Source: a virus. Taken from it: DNA of 32,447 bases. The stretch's first letter is position 1, and each line of letters opens with the position of its first letter. Both the position numbers and the translations under genes were made by a program. A model generated the notes under the pieces. The model was not told the origin of the DNA, made no database searches, and saw only the letters and a program-made list of their open reading frames with translations. The stretch covers positions 1 to 32,447 of the IMG/VR virus record IMGVR_UViG_3300021478_000254. The stretch is one strand, 5' to 3'. Below, piece after piece: positions 17,297 to 25,056 of the stretch.

Positions 17297-17938
17297 TTAG
17301 ATTTCGAGAAGAATAGTATCAGCGTTACGGTTCCAAGTTGCGAAACCAGTAACACTGTTGTAGACAACTGTCATCGAATTTCCAAGATTGTATCCGATGA
17401 CATTTATACCTGACGTGGGTAGTGCAATTCCACCAGCCGCTGTTGCCGTAACCCACTGGTTCGTAATGTTGAAGAACAACGGGCCAGGTGCCAATGCAAC
17501 AGGAACTGGATAACCTGGAGGCGCCAATTGTAGCATGAGCGCCGGATCCATCGCCATAGGAATACGTGCGCGACTTCCAAAACGATAGAAGTTCACAAGC
17601 ATTCCAGGGCCTGCTTGCGGAACTGGACTTTGCGGCGTGCTAATCATAGCGTGATTTTGGTTAAACACGCTAATTCCAGTAGGTGCCACGGCCGCAGTTG
17701 CACGCATAATGGAATTTTGCAGTGCTGGATCCCACAAGCTGCCAGTAGGCGGCAGATGCTCAGAGATTGGAACGCCACCAAACATAGGAAGCGTTTCAGT
17801 CGCTGCCAGCTGACCACCCGTCAACGCATTTCTGATTGCAGGATCGTCCATTGCCATACCCTGCATCATCCCGTCGAGGGTGATTTTGAAGGTACCAGCA
17901 GCATTTGTAGTAATTACGGGATTCATCGTGATAGTCAT
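17297..17938 (-). CDS. Capsid cement / decoration protein candidate
   Basis: 213 residues, directly before the major capsid gene. It begins with a short extended segment, then DGMMQGMAMDDPAIRNALTGGQLA (residues 22-45), which resembles a motif in proteins encoded between protease and DUF2184 capsid genes in related phages. The second half is beta-rich with SRARIPMAMDPALML and ITNQWVTATAAGG. The position between protease and capsid is where cement or stabilisation proteins lie (lambda gpD position). There is a clear AAGGAG ribosome site upstream of ATG 17938. The role is inferred from position. Confidence 0.55.
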   Translation of the reverse strand: MTITMNPVITTNAAGTFKITLDGMMQGMAMDDPAIRNALTGGQLAATETLPMFGGVPISEHLPPTGSLWDPALQNSIMRATAAVAPTGISVFNQNHAMISTPQSPVPQAGPGMLVNFYRFGSRARIPMAMDPALMLQLAPPGYPVPVALAPGPLFFNITNQWVTATAAGGIALPTSGINVIGYNLGNSMTVVYNSVTGFATWNRNADTILLEI

Positions 17939-17978
17939 AGCAGAAGTGCTCCTTAATGGTTACAGACGATGAAGCGCC

Positions 17979-19790
17979 TCAGTTGCTGTTGTTACCACCG
18001 TGGTTTCTGATACCAACAAGCATCCTCTTAGGCGCAGCGAATTGATTCATCCAGGCAGAAGGTCGCCCAACAAAGGTAGAGATTTTGCGACCTGTGGTGT
18101 CCTCGCTCTTGATTTCGCGAAGGAAGTCTTCACCCATATCTGCCGGATGCAGACCAGCTTCTTCAGCATCAGCATAGATCGTATTCTCGATAATGCCAAA
18201 TGCTGCATCGTCCGCAATGACCTTAAGGTCAATGTCCTTCCATGTCTTGGAATGGGTCTTCAACCCATTCGCTAGACGGCGGCGATATGCAATCAAGCTT
18301 TCGCCGTCAAGAGCGCGCGGTGCGCCTTGTTCGCCATGCATGAGATAGAGGCGATTGGCGCGGACTTGAGAGTCAGCCATCGCGGCATAGTCAGCGTCAG
18401 TCATCTGCTTAGGCAAACGTGACTCAACATCAGCGATGCGCTTGCGGACCTCTTCCTCAGCATCAGCTCTTGCCTTAGCTGCTGCATCAGCTTTTTCTTT
18501 TTCTTCCTTTTCAGCATCGGCTTTTGCTTTAGCCTCAGCATCTGCTTTGGCTTTTGCATCAGCTTTTTCACGTTCTGCTGCATCCATCTTGGATCGAGCA
18601 TCCGCCTTTTCTTTCTCTTCAGCGTCTGCCTTGGCTTTATCAGCCTTATCCTTCTCACTCTTATCCCAAGCGTCGAAACGCGCCATAAGTGAGTCCAACT
18701 TCGCGCCTAGCGCGGCATCTGCCATTGCAGAAGCTGCGGCTGCATCAGCCTTTTCTTTGTCAGCATCTGCCTTGGACTTTGCTTCATCTGCCTTACGAGC
18801 GGCTTCAAGGGCCGCAGCCTTATCGTCGTCTGCCATAACTAAATCTCCAACGGTTGCGGTTGAAACACCACTCGGTGCATTACCTTTGTCCCATACTCCA
18901 ACAAAACAAACTGCTATATGATCGAGTAATTTGGGTTTACCTTCAATTAGCAGCTTACTACCACTCTTTAGTCTAATTTTTTGATCATCTTCACCAGTTA
19001 GGACAACGCATGGTGAAGTAGATAATTGATTCTCTTCCATAATTCTTGCGGCATGTTCATCCCAAACTTTAACGATTGCCCAAACATCTTCGCCTTTAAT
19101 GTATGGAATAAATACAGAACCAATATTACGATCCACATACTCTTGAGTATTAAGAGTTCTTGATTCAGGATGTTCAAAAATAACAGGTAGACCAGCACAA
19201 CGCTCCAAAAATTCTTCATTCAAATAAATGCTCTTGTCGCGCCACACATGCTCCTTAATGCCACTTCGATATGATAACCCAGTACCAGTAATTCTAATAT
19301 CAAATAAAGTGATATTCGCATAACGCTGAGGTGAGGTTAACTCACCCTCCTTCATAAGTTTAGCGATACCTAACTCATCTGAGAATAGTTTTCTCAAAGA
19401 GACAATAACACCAGGATGCAAAGGTGTAGGTGGATTATCTAGTGGTGCCCAAACCCACGACGTGTGTTCGTCAGACAGTTTAGGTGGCGTAAATTTCTTA
19501 TCAACTTCTTGAATAAATGTTATATAATCAACAGCACGGGTTGGATTATCACTATCTCCCTCTATTGTGGCGTTTCGACGGGAGAGTTCAAATAATTCTC
19601 CAGAAGGGTAAAATCCAATCTCTTCTGAACACTCTCTAATAGCGCATTCTTGAGAGGTTTCTCTTGGCCTTCTTTTGCCACCAGGTAAGTCGTAATATCC
19701 AACAAAATCTCCATCCCCTGAACGTTCAAGGAATAGTGCCCTCTTGTCAGGGGTGACAAATAAGATCCCGGCTGCATAGGTGGTCTCCAT
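17979..19790 (-). CDS. NUDIX / DUF2213 prohead protease / coiled-coil fusion
   Basis: 603 residues with four parts. Residues 1-145 are a NUDIX hydrolase domain with a complete box: G38, E44, R52-E53, E56-E57 and G59. Residues about 155-305 fit DUF2213 prohead proteases, with LPVIFEHPE (His207), the GSVFIPYIKGEDVWAIVKVWDE stretch (224-245) and QLSTSPCVV (Ser257/Ser259); a further His291 is conserved-looking. Residues about 323-455 are an Ala/Lys/Asp/Glu-rich repeat that reads as a long coiled coil, i.e. a scaffold. The C-terminal 150 residues have no known family. The DUF2213 part would cleave head proteins; the NUDIX substrate is unknown. ATG 19790 overlaps the stop of the preceding gene. Confidence 0.8.
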   Translation of the reverse strand: METTYAAGILFVTPDKRALFLERSGDGDFVGYYDLPGGKRRPRETSQECAIRECSEEIGFYPSGELFELSRRNATIEGDSDNPTRAVDYITFIQEVDKKFTPPKLSDEHTSWVWAPLDNPPTPLHPGVIVSLRKLFSDELGIAKLMKEGELTSPQRYANITLFDIRITGTGLSYRSGIKEHVWRDKSIYLNEEFLERCAGLPVIFEHPESRTLNTQEYVDRNIGSVFIPYIKGEDVWAIVKVWDEHAARIMEENQLSTSPCVVLTGEDDQKIRLKSGSKLLIEGKPKLLDHIAVCFVGVWDKGNAPSGVSTATVGDLVMADDDKAAALEAARKADEAKSKADADKEKADAAAASAMADAALGAKLDSLMARFDAWDKSEKDKADKAKADAEEKEKADARSKMDAAEREKADAKAKADAEAKAKADAEKEEKEKADAAAKARADAEEEVRKRIADVESRLPKQMTDADYAAMADSQVRANRLYLMHGEQGAPRALDGESLIAYRRRLANGLKTHSKTWKDIDLKVIADDAAFGIIENTIYADAEEAGLHPADMGEDFLREIKSEDTTGRKISTFVGRPSAWMNQFAAPKRMLVGIRNHGGNNSN

Positions 19791-19987
19791 CAGGAGGCGT
19801 TCTTTTTACCTAACATGCCAGGTTCATCCTGCGTATCAGGCTTTTTGCTATCTCCAGCTATCGCACATTCTTTAGTTTCAAGACCACCCTTGTCAGAATC
19901 ACGTCTTGATAGGACACTATCCATGCGCGTAGCAATTGAATCAAGAATTGCATCAGCCTTTTTTCTCATTTCAGGAGAACATGGCAT
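19790..19987 (-). CDS. Small charged protein of unknown function
   Basis: 65 residues, from ATG 19987 which overlaps the preceding stop as TAATG. It is hydrophilic, with MRKKADAILDSIATRMDSVLSRRD (read 7-30) forming a likely helix and a disordered, charged C-terminus (DSKKPDTQDEPG). I do not recognise a family. It is translationally joined to both neighbours, between the 85-residue protein and the protease fusion, so a role in head assembly is possible. Confidence 0.5.
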   Translation of the reverse strand: MPCSPEMRKKADAILDSIATRMDSVLSRRDSDKGGLETKECAIAGDSKKPDTQDEPGMLGKKNAS

Positions 19988-20244
19988 TATTGCGCCTCCG
20001 TAACAGGTGGCTCCACTTCAGGTTCAGGGAATGAACCAGGATAAAGTTTGTTGACATATGCCTCAGCATCAGCACGTTCAACAGTTTGGATTGGCAAAAC
20101 ACCATTTCTTCTGATTTCTGGACCGCCCATCCAAGGCGGACGATAATATACCCACATACCATAATGGTCCTGTTCTAGTTCCATTGGCGGTCGTGTAGGT
20201 GATAGTTCAAAAATTCGGGTTTTGGGTGTTTTCTCTTCTGTCAT
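19987..20244 (-). CDS. Small Pro-rich protein after the portal gene
   Basis: 85 residues from ATG 20244, with AGGAGGAA a few bases upstream. The middle holds aromatic residues and prolines (HYGMWVYYRPPWMGGPEIRR, 27-46). The C-terminus is acidic and Pro-rich (PEPEVEPPVTEAQ). Its stop overlaps the next start as TAATG. No family is recognised. It is placed between portal and protease, so it is most likely a small head protein. Confidence 0.5.
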   Translation of the reverse strand: MTEEKTPKTRIFELSPTRPPMELEQDHYGMWVYYRPPWMGGPEIRRNGVLPIQTVERADAEAYVNKLYPGSFPEPEVEPPVTEAQ

Positions 20245-20253
20245 TTCTTCCTC

Positions 20254-21846
20254 CTATTGACCCTCAGTCGTTTGTTGTGGCTGTAAACGCTGCTGTATCC
20301 TGGTTTTTCTCGCTTCCACCTCTGTAAGATAGTCAATAACAGCTTCTTCAACAGAATCCACACGCGTAGAGCCGCTTCTGCTCAATTCACCCATCTTATA
20401 ATGTGGTTTTCCAGTTGCTCCTGGTGCACCACCAGCTTCTCCGCCAGCTCCCTCCATAGGAGGCTTAAATTTAGCCATTTTCTTATAATCTAATATCAAA
20501 GGAGATGGGAACATTGTCTTTAAATCATTAAAATTGTCTGCTCCCCACTCGAAAATTGTCGCTTTATTGTCATCATCAGCGATCGGTAGCAATACTTCAA
20601 GCATTGAAAGCACTGCTCTCAACTTAACATTTGCTACTTTTATCTTTTCAGAGTCAGGTTCAGTCAACAAAGATGGCCAGATTGCAATGAAGTGATCTGA
20701 CCATTCTGTAAAAGCTTGATTGTAAGTCTTTTTCTTGTATACTTCAGGAAAATCATTCTGAACTGTCTCGTAAAACTCCATATTCCAAGCACGATATTGA
20801 ACAATTCGAGTGAAAAAATTGTATAAAGGTTGCATAGATTCACGTAATTTATCAATAAATCGCGCTATCGCTTTGGCATCTTCCTCACCCTCAGCAAAGG
20901 CAACCGCTAATGTTTCAGAATTTACTAATTTTGCTGGCATTCCAGCTGCTGCTGCTATATTTTCAAGTATGTTTTTTCGTGCTGTGCGTGATGACGTGTC
21001 TATATTCTGCAAGTTTAAGGATTCAATACTTTCATCGATCGCTATGTTCATTACTGAACCGGTCATCGCCTCCTTAAGCATCCCTCTTTTGATGCCAGCG
21101 ATCTGTTGCATCACATTATTTATGATAGAACCTGGTGCTTTCAACTTAGCGACGACAATTCCAGCTTTTTTCGTCACCAAATCATCTGTAATCATCGACT
21201 GTAGAAATGATTTAAGTGGATAAAGTGCGCGCTGATAAACAGAGCGACCAACATAACCCCAAGCTGAAGTAGTATAATCCAAATATATGGGGTCTTCATT
21301 TTGATAAATGCAAGTTCGGGTAAAATGATATGCTTGCCCTTGGACTTGTATGGTAATTGGCTTCAAAAACGTCGGAGAATTTGGATTTTGGTTTAAAACT
21401 AGGCTTCCAGCCGTATTTAATGGGTCAAAAACGTTAAAAGTGATCGCTTTTGTGGCTAAACTTGCAAAATCTAATGGTTTTCCTGGATCTTCTTTTGGAA
21501 TCATCGCTGCTACAGAAGAAATTCCATAAATTCTCGCTAATCTTACCACATTTGCTATGATTCTATCAGCATCTATATTTTGCCATTCATCTGTAAACGC
21601 TTTTCTCACTCGATCTTCTGGTGATCCAGGAATATTTATGGTACGTCCCTGAGATTGCGCCAATTGAACAGGTACATCTACGAGTTTTGCACCATAAGGA
21701 TGGTAAGAATAAATGAGTTTGCATAGCTCGTAACTCGCACTGGATCCCAGTTCGATGTTATCTGCCATCAATATTTTCATTAAAGGAGTACCTAGTGGAG
21801 AGCCATTAAATAGCCCAGCACTAGGTTCTATAACTGCTTCAGCCAT
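20254..21846 (-). CDS. Portal protein (DUF1073 family)
   Basis: 530 residues from ATG 21846. The pattern matches DUF1073-type portals: an N-terminal SSASYELCKLIYSYHPYGAK (35-54) followed by VDVPVQLAQSQGR, a central DPLNTAGSLVLNQNPNSPTF stretch, then YQRALYPLKSFLQSM (208-222), TSSRTARKNILENIAAAAGMPAKLV (wing/stem helices) with AFAEGEEDAKAIARFIDKLRE after it, the crown-like helices with PDSEKIKVANVKLRAVLSML, and a Gly/Ala-rich C-terminus. The dodecameric ring is the DNA entry channel and the docking site for TerL. The gene follows TerL and the Pro-rich gene, the usual order. The start has only a weak ribosome site (AAGAAG). Confidence 0.85.
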   Translation of the reverse strand: MAEAVIEPSAGLFNGSPLGTPLMKILMADNIELGSSASYELCKLIYSYHPYGAKLVDVPVQLAQSQGRTINIPGSPEDRVRKAFTDEWQNIDADRIIANVVRLARIYGISSVAAMIPKEDPGKPLDFASLATKAITFNVFDPLNTAGSLVLNQNPNSPTFLKPITIQVQGQAYHFTRTCIYQNEDPIYLDYTTSAWGYVGRSVYQRALYPLKSFLQSMITDDLVTKKAGIVVAKLKAPGSIINNVMQQIAGIKRGMLKEAMTGSVMNIAIDESIESLNLQNIDTSSRTARKNILENIAAAAGMPAKLVNSETLAVAFAEGEEDAKAIARFIDKLRESMQPLYNFFTRIVQYRAWNMEFYETVQNDFPEVYKKKTYNQAFTEWSDHFIAIWPSLLTEPDSEKIKVANVKLRAVLSMLEVLLPIADDDNKATIFEWGADNFNDLKTMFPSPLILDYKKMAKFKPPMEGAGGEAGGAPGATGKPHYKMGELSRSGSTRVDSVEEAVIDYLTEVEARKTRIQQRLQPQQTTEGQ

Positions 21847-21876
21847 TTTCTTCTTATTTTGAAAAAAGAAGCGCGG

Positions 21877-21896
21877 AGGAGGCTGTCAGTCCTCCT
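21877..21896 (-). terminator. Possible attenuator hairpin upstream of portal
   Basis: On the minus strand AGGAGG (21896-21891) and CCTCCT (21882-21877) pair around an eight-base loop. A TTCTTTTTT run follows after nine bases of other sequence. This resembles a weak terminator; partial read-through would reach portal. Confidence 0.35.
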
Positions 21897-21945
21897 TACC
21901 AGTTCACAGAGTGTTAATTCACCCCGCCGCGCCGCCTATCCAGTA

Positions 21946-22545
21946 TTATCGCTTCGGTTGAGGGGCGCCGCCAGCTGGCAATCCCTGATCTGGTACCGGA
22001 GGCTTAAGTTCAACTACCACATAGCGATAGCCAACGCCCTGGACCCATGCCAGAAGAAGTGCCTTGCCTGTTGGCGCGCCAGGAGGCAACGGAGGCCAAA
22101 CAGTCCCAGGAGGCGGGTTGGTCGGAGGAGTTGGCAATCCCTGATCTGGCGCCGGCGGAAGCGTATTGTCTGGATGAGAAGGATCCATCGGCCAAACAGG
22201 AAGTTGACCTGCCGTCGGAGGCGTACCATCATCAGGAAGTCCAAAACCCGGATCAATAGGGCGTTCTGGACGCGGCGGACGATGGCCAGGATGCTCGCCA
22301 CTGCCAGGCGGACGATGACCAGGATGCAAGCCACCGCCAGGAAGTCCTTGATCAGGACGCGGTGGACGACCACCCCAACCTCCGCCAGGAAGGCCTTGAT
22401 CTGGGCGTTCACCACCCCAACCACCGCCAGGAAGACCCTGGTCAGGATGACCGCCTTCATCAACCCCATAGTCAGGGTCAATAGGACGACCAAACCGATC
22501 AAAGTGGACAGGGGTAATCCACACAAGCTGTCTATTTCTACCCAT
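21946..22545 (-). CDS. Pro/Gly-rich repeat protein
   Basis: 199 residues. The start is ATG 22545 with AAGGAGAAAG closely upstream. The first 30 residues (MGRNRQLVWITPVHFDRFGR, PIDPDYGVDEG) match a conserved opening that I recall from proteins next to DUF1073 portals. Then comes a low-complexity part with repeated PDQGLPGGGWGG and PGHRPP units, and near residue 165 a short hydrophobic segment KALLLAWVQGVGYRYVVVEL, which ends such proteins. The opposite strand also has a long open frame, but its Arg-rich translation is an artefact of this repeat. A virion or packaging-linked structural role is possible; the function is unknown. Confidence 0.6.
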   Translation of the reverse strand: MGRNRQLVWITPVHFDRFGRPIDPDYGVDEGGHPDQGLPGGGWGGERPDQGLPGGGWGGRPPRPDQGLPGGGLHPGHRPPGSGEHPGHRPPRPERPIDPGFGLPDDGTPPTAGQLPVWPMDPSHPDNTLPPAPDQGLPTPPTNPPPGTVWPPLPPGAPTGKALLLAWVQGVGYRYVVVELKPPVPDQGLPAGGAPQPKR

Positions 22546-22699
22546 TTCTTTCTCCTTTTACGTTTCCGTCATATCAGGCTCTTTAAGCACTACGCCCCTG
22601 ATAAAAGTGCAGGGTGGAATCAAATCGACGGGAGGCCGAGACGCGCTCAATTGCCGCGAGTTGGGAGGACGGCTGCGACAATTTATCCCCTGCTGAAGT

Positions 22700-22915
22700 C
22701 TATTGTAGTGTTCGTCCAACAAAGTGACCCATTTTCATTATATCTTTAAATCCAATTCTATTAAGCGCCTCAGTACATACTTGACAATGCCAACCAATAG
22801 GATAACTTCTTAATTTATGTCTATCAATTGCAGTTCGTTTATACTCAAATCTATAAGTCCAACCATTCTCTGTTGGTAATTCTGTTGTTCTATCACATAT
22901 TTTACATGTCACCAT
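22700..22915 (-). CDS. Small CxxC zinc-binding-like protein
   Basis: 71 residues from ATG 22915, seven bases inside the end of TerL. Two CxxC pairs (Cys4/Cys7 and Cys44/Cys47) could bind one zinc ion. The remainder is basic and aromatic, with ENGWTYRFEYKRTAIDRHK (about 16-34). It lies between TerL and the Pro-rich gene, and a 150-base gap without a visible gene (22546-22699) follows. It might be a terminase-linked or HNH-like helper, but no HNH signature is complete. Function unknown. Confidence 0.55.
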   Translation of the reverse strand: MVTCKICDRTTELPTENGWTYRFEYKRTAIDRHKLRSYPIGWHCQVCTEALNRIGFKDIMKMGHFVGRTLQ

Positions 22916-24417
22916 AGATCAGAATTACCTAGTGCGCTGCATACACCATAACAAAAACAATCTACCAAGTCATCTTCTTGATCTGGGACTCCAACATTGA
23001 AACTATGAACTTGCTTAATGAGATGATTTGCATGTCTTTGTTTGAAATCGACTGTTTTTCGATAAGCGTAATCAGAATACTTAACTCTGCCAACAGATAC
23101 GTAGCCTGAAGCATTAAGTGCTCTCGGCTGTTTTCCGAGTTGGACAAGCTTTGCGTCAATTCCCGTGGCAAGTTGGTTTCTTCGGTTCGCTTGTTGGAGC
23201 AAGACAATTCCAGAACCTTTTTCTTCTATCAATGCGCCAATAGAACCTCTGCGTGACCTACAAACTTTAGCAAATTCTTCAAGTCTCATATAAACATTAG
23301 GCATCCAATCTATCAATAAATCAGCAGGAACTTGGATTATATCATAATCTAAAATCGTTAGTGGCGCCTCAAAACGTTCGTTCAGTGCCCAATATATTAC
23401 GGCTGTGGCATCGTGTTTCGCATCAGCCTTAATACCAGTATCAATAGTGGCAAAGACGCAATCAGTCCACTCAGGATAGTTGACAGGAGATCCGTCAACA
23501 AGTAAGTCCTTTTCGAGGAAAAACGTACCACCAGGCGGCTGCGGATTTTGCTGATAAAGCGATTCAAAATCTCTCATCCCTAAGATCGTTCGCTTTCTCT
23601 CAAGTGCCTGTGCATCTTCCCATTTTGGCCAGAGAGCTTCACCTACTTGGCGCTTCAAAGGATCATTAGCTACCGCGAAGGCTGGGAGATTTATAACGTG
23701 CCATTGGTCTCCACCCTTTTCTGCCTCGTGAAGCAACATCCCTCCCAGATCTTCTAAATGCCATCTAGTTTGGATAAGGATAATTCTAGCGTCTGGCTTA
23801 AGACGAGTCACCAAGTCCGATTTATACCATTCATAGGTCTTCGTCCGAACGGTTTCGGATTCAGCATCTTCTCTTGACTTGACTGGATCATCAATAATTG
23901 CAAGATCAGCGCGTCTGCCAGTAATCGCGCCACCCACTCCCGCTGCGTAATATTCACCTCCGTTTGTAGTTTCCCAACGAGAAGCGGCTCTATTTGATTC
24001 GTCAAGTGAATAACCTAAAAGCGGAGCTTTGAGAAGAATTCTATTTCTGACTTTACGACCAAAGCGCTCAGCTAATTCTCCGGTATGTGAGCACCCAATA
24101 ACACTTGAACGAGGAAATATCTTAAACCAATAAGGCGGTAACAGTTCAGATGTATAAGTAGACTTGGCGCTCCCAGGAGGAGCAAATATCATTAACCTAT
24201 CTATTTCACCACTTATAACTTTGTTTAGGGCTTTGATAATATGTCTATGGTGCGTTGCTGGTTCAAAACCAAAATCATGTACACACTCTTCACACCATGC
24301 CAATAAAGAAGTCTGACAAGAACGACGCCAAGCCTCAGAACGGTATTTAAGAATTTGGCGCTTGCGTATAATCTCGAATTGGGATGGCTGCTGTGGAGGC
24401 TCGAATCCCATAGACAC
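22909..24417 (-). CDS. terL: Terminase large subunit
   Basis: 502 residues. The N-terminal ATPase has Walker A APPGSAKST (79-87), a hydrophobic Walker B LAIIDD (172-177) and the coupling-type segment IILIQTRWH (212-220). The C-terminal nuclease has TIDTG (Asp326), LIEEKGSG (Glu398/Glu399) and DDLVDCF (Asp486), the expected three acidic positions of the RNase H-like fold. It cuts concatemeric DNA and drives it through the portal. The GTG at 24417 or the ATG two codons later (24411) may be the start; neither has a strong ribosome site. The gene is followed by an overlapping small gene. Confidence 0.92.
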   Translation of the reverse strand: MSMGFEPPQQPSQFEIIRKRQILKYRSEAWRRSCQTSLLAWCEECVHDFGFEPATHHRHIIKALNKVISGEIDRLMIFAPPGSAKSTYTSELLPPYWFKIFPRSSVIGCSHTGELAERFGRKVRNRILLKAPLLGYSLDESNRAASRWETTNGGEYYAAGVGGAITGRRADLAIIDDPVKSREDAESETVRTKTYEWYKSDLVTRLKPDARIILIQTRWHLEDLGGMLLHEAEKGGDQWHVINLPAFAVANDPLKRQVGEALWPKWEDAQALERKRTILGMRDFESLYQQNPQPPGGTFFLEKDLLVDGSPVNYPEWTDCVFATIDTGIKADAKHDATAVIYWALNERFEAPLTILDYDIIQVPADLLIDWMPNVYMRLEEFAKVCRSRRGSIGALIEEKGSGIVLLQQANRRNQLATGIDAKLVQLGKQPRALNASGYVSVGRVKYSDYAYRKTVDFKQRHANHLIKQVHSFNVGVPDQEDDLVDCFCYGVCSALGNSDLW

Positions 24418-24436
24418 AATTAGAAGCGCCCAATTT

Positions 24437-24685
24437 TTAGACTATACCAGGCTCGACGCTTCCAATAGCCGCAGCAATGGTTGCTCGATATTTTTCAAAT
24501 TGTGCTTGTCGCTGCATTTGATTACCAAGATCGGCAGCTGGTAGCATGCCAATTTCTTGGGTTGCGATAAGATCAACAGCAGCTTGGGTAGGGCCGTCTG
24601 GCTCGGAAGCCATATATTCTTTGATAATGGAAAGTTGTTCATCAGTAATAAGATAAATGCGAAGTCCGCGTCCAGCTTCAGCCAT
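24437..24685 (-). CDS. Small protein upstream of TerL, candidate small terminase subunit
   Basis: 82 residues from ATG 24685, with AGGA seven bases upstream. It is mostly helical: EQLSIIKEYMASEPDGPTQA (16-35) and QMQRQAQFEKYRATIAAAIG (56-75). It ends 20 bases before TerL, where TerS often lies, but the length is short for TerS and no clear helix-turn-helix is seen. The assignment as TerS rests only on place. It is the first gene of the block that leads into TerL. The overlapping frame at 24442-24711 is a shadow. Confidence 0.45.
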   Translation of the reverse strand: MAEAGRGLRIYLITDEQLSIIKEYMASEPDGPTQAAVDLIATQEIGMLPAADLGNQMQRQAQFEKYRATIAAAIGSVEPGIV

Positions 24686-24744
24686 TTTGGCATCCTATAG
24701 TATAGTGACACTTCCGCTAATCTGGTTTTTCACAGCTTGGGCCC

Positions 24745-25002
24745 TTATTTTGGCCTCGTTCCCCGCCTTAGCAGGACTGACTTAACTGGCGCAGTAGGCC
24801 GATGGTAGATCCTGGGCCCTCTCTGGGCTGGGGGGCTCAATTCAAATGAGAGGGTCCAGGTTTCTAATATCATCTCCGGGGGATCGGAGATGTGGGCTTT
24901 TGAGCATGGTTGGTAATTACGGCTTTTGCAAGGCTTTTTCATGTCTTTTTCAAGGCAATCCGGTAACTTTTTATTACAACAGGAACAAAAAGTTATTTCC
25001 AT
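24745..25002 (-). CDS. Small Cys-rich protein in the divergent region
   Basis: 85 residues from ATG 25002, with a perfect GGAGGTGA ribosome site immediately upstream (spacing short). Cys6, Cys8, Cys9, Cys16, Cys25 and Cys33 cluster in the first 35 residues (FCSCCNKKLPDC, PCKSRNYQPC) and could bind zinc. The rest is Pro/Arg-rich. Two strong inverted repeats lie inside the frame, so it is either a coding gene that carries them or a chance opening over a control region. No family recognised. Confidence 0.45.
   Translation of the reverse strand: MEITFCSCCNKKLPDCLEKDMKKPCKSRNYQPCSKAHISDPPEMILETWTLSFELSPPAQRGPRIYHRPTAPVKSVLLRRGTRPK
24811..24860. repeat. 13-base inverted repeat in the divergent region
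   Basis: CCTGGGCCCTCTC (24811-24823) and GAGAGGGTCCAGG (24848-24860) are inverted copies with a single mismatch and a 24-base spacer. It may be an operator, packaging signal or RNA structure. It lies within the small Cys-rich frame. Confidence 0.6.
24871..24892. repeat. 8-base perfect inverted repeat, possible operator
   Basis: CATCTCCG (24871-24878) and CGGAGATG (24885-24892) are perfect inverted copies around a six-base spacer (GGGGAT). It has no T-run on either strand. Together with the 24811-24860 repeat, the region between the two operons is unusually structured. Confidence 0.55.
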
Positions 25003-25024
25003 TCACCTCCGCTTGTGCTATAGT
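24996..25024 (+). promoter_or_regulatory. Candidate promoter for the rightward operon
   Basis: TTTCCA (24996-25001), 17 bases, TATAGT (25019-25024). This resembles a sigma-70 promoter with a weak -35. The -10 lies in CTATAGTATA (25018-25027); the same ten bases recur at 24695-24704. It would start RNA a few bases before the GGAGG at 25047. Confidence 0.4.
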
Positions 25025-25056
25025 ATAAAGCAATAAAAGCAAGCTTGGAGGGCCCA

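Noticed and set aside
18436-18921. Plus-strand Ala/Ser-rich frame inside the protease fusion
   Set aside because: It is the mirror of the Ala/Lys/Glu coiled-coil repeat of the minus-strand gene. No ribosome site, and low-complexity sequence only.
22546-22699. Possible tRNA in the gap between the Pro-rich gene and the CxxC gene
   Set aside because: Some T-arm-like words are present, but no full cloverleaf with acceptor stem and anticodon loop could be assembled by eye on either strand.
21859-22749. Long plus-strand frame (296 codons) opposite the Pro-rich gene
   Set aside because: Its translation is almost only Arg, Thr, Trp and Ala, caused by the repeat DNA of the minus-strand gene. The minus-strand frame has a ribosome site, a conserved opening and matches operon direction.
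24442-24711. Alternative minus-strand frame of 89 codons upstream of TerL
   Set aside because: It overlaps the better supported 82-residue gene almost completely and has no convincing ribosome site.
24846-25028. Plus-strand 60-codon frame in the divergent region
   Set aside because: No ribosome site, and it crosses both the inverted repeat and the likely promoter.
25022-25050. Leftward promoter with -10 TATACT (minus strand) for the Cys-rich gene
   Set aside because: No acceptable -35 was found at 16-18 bases; the rightward reading of the same word is better supported.
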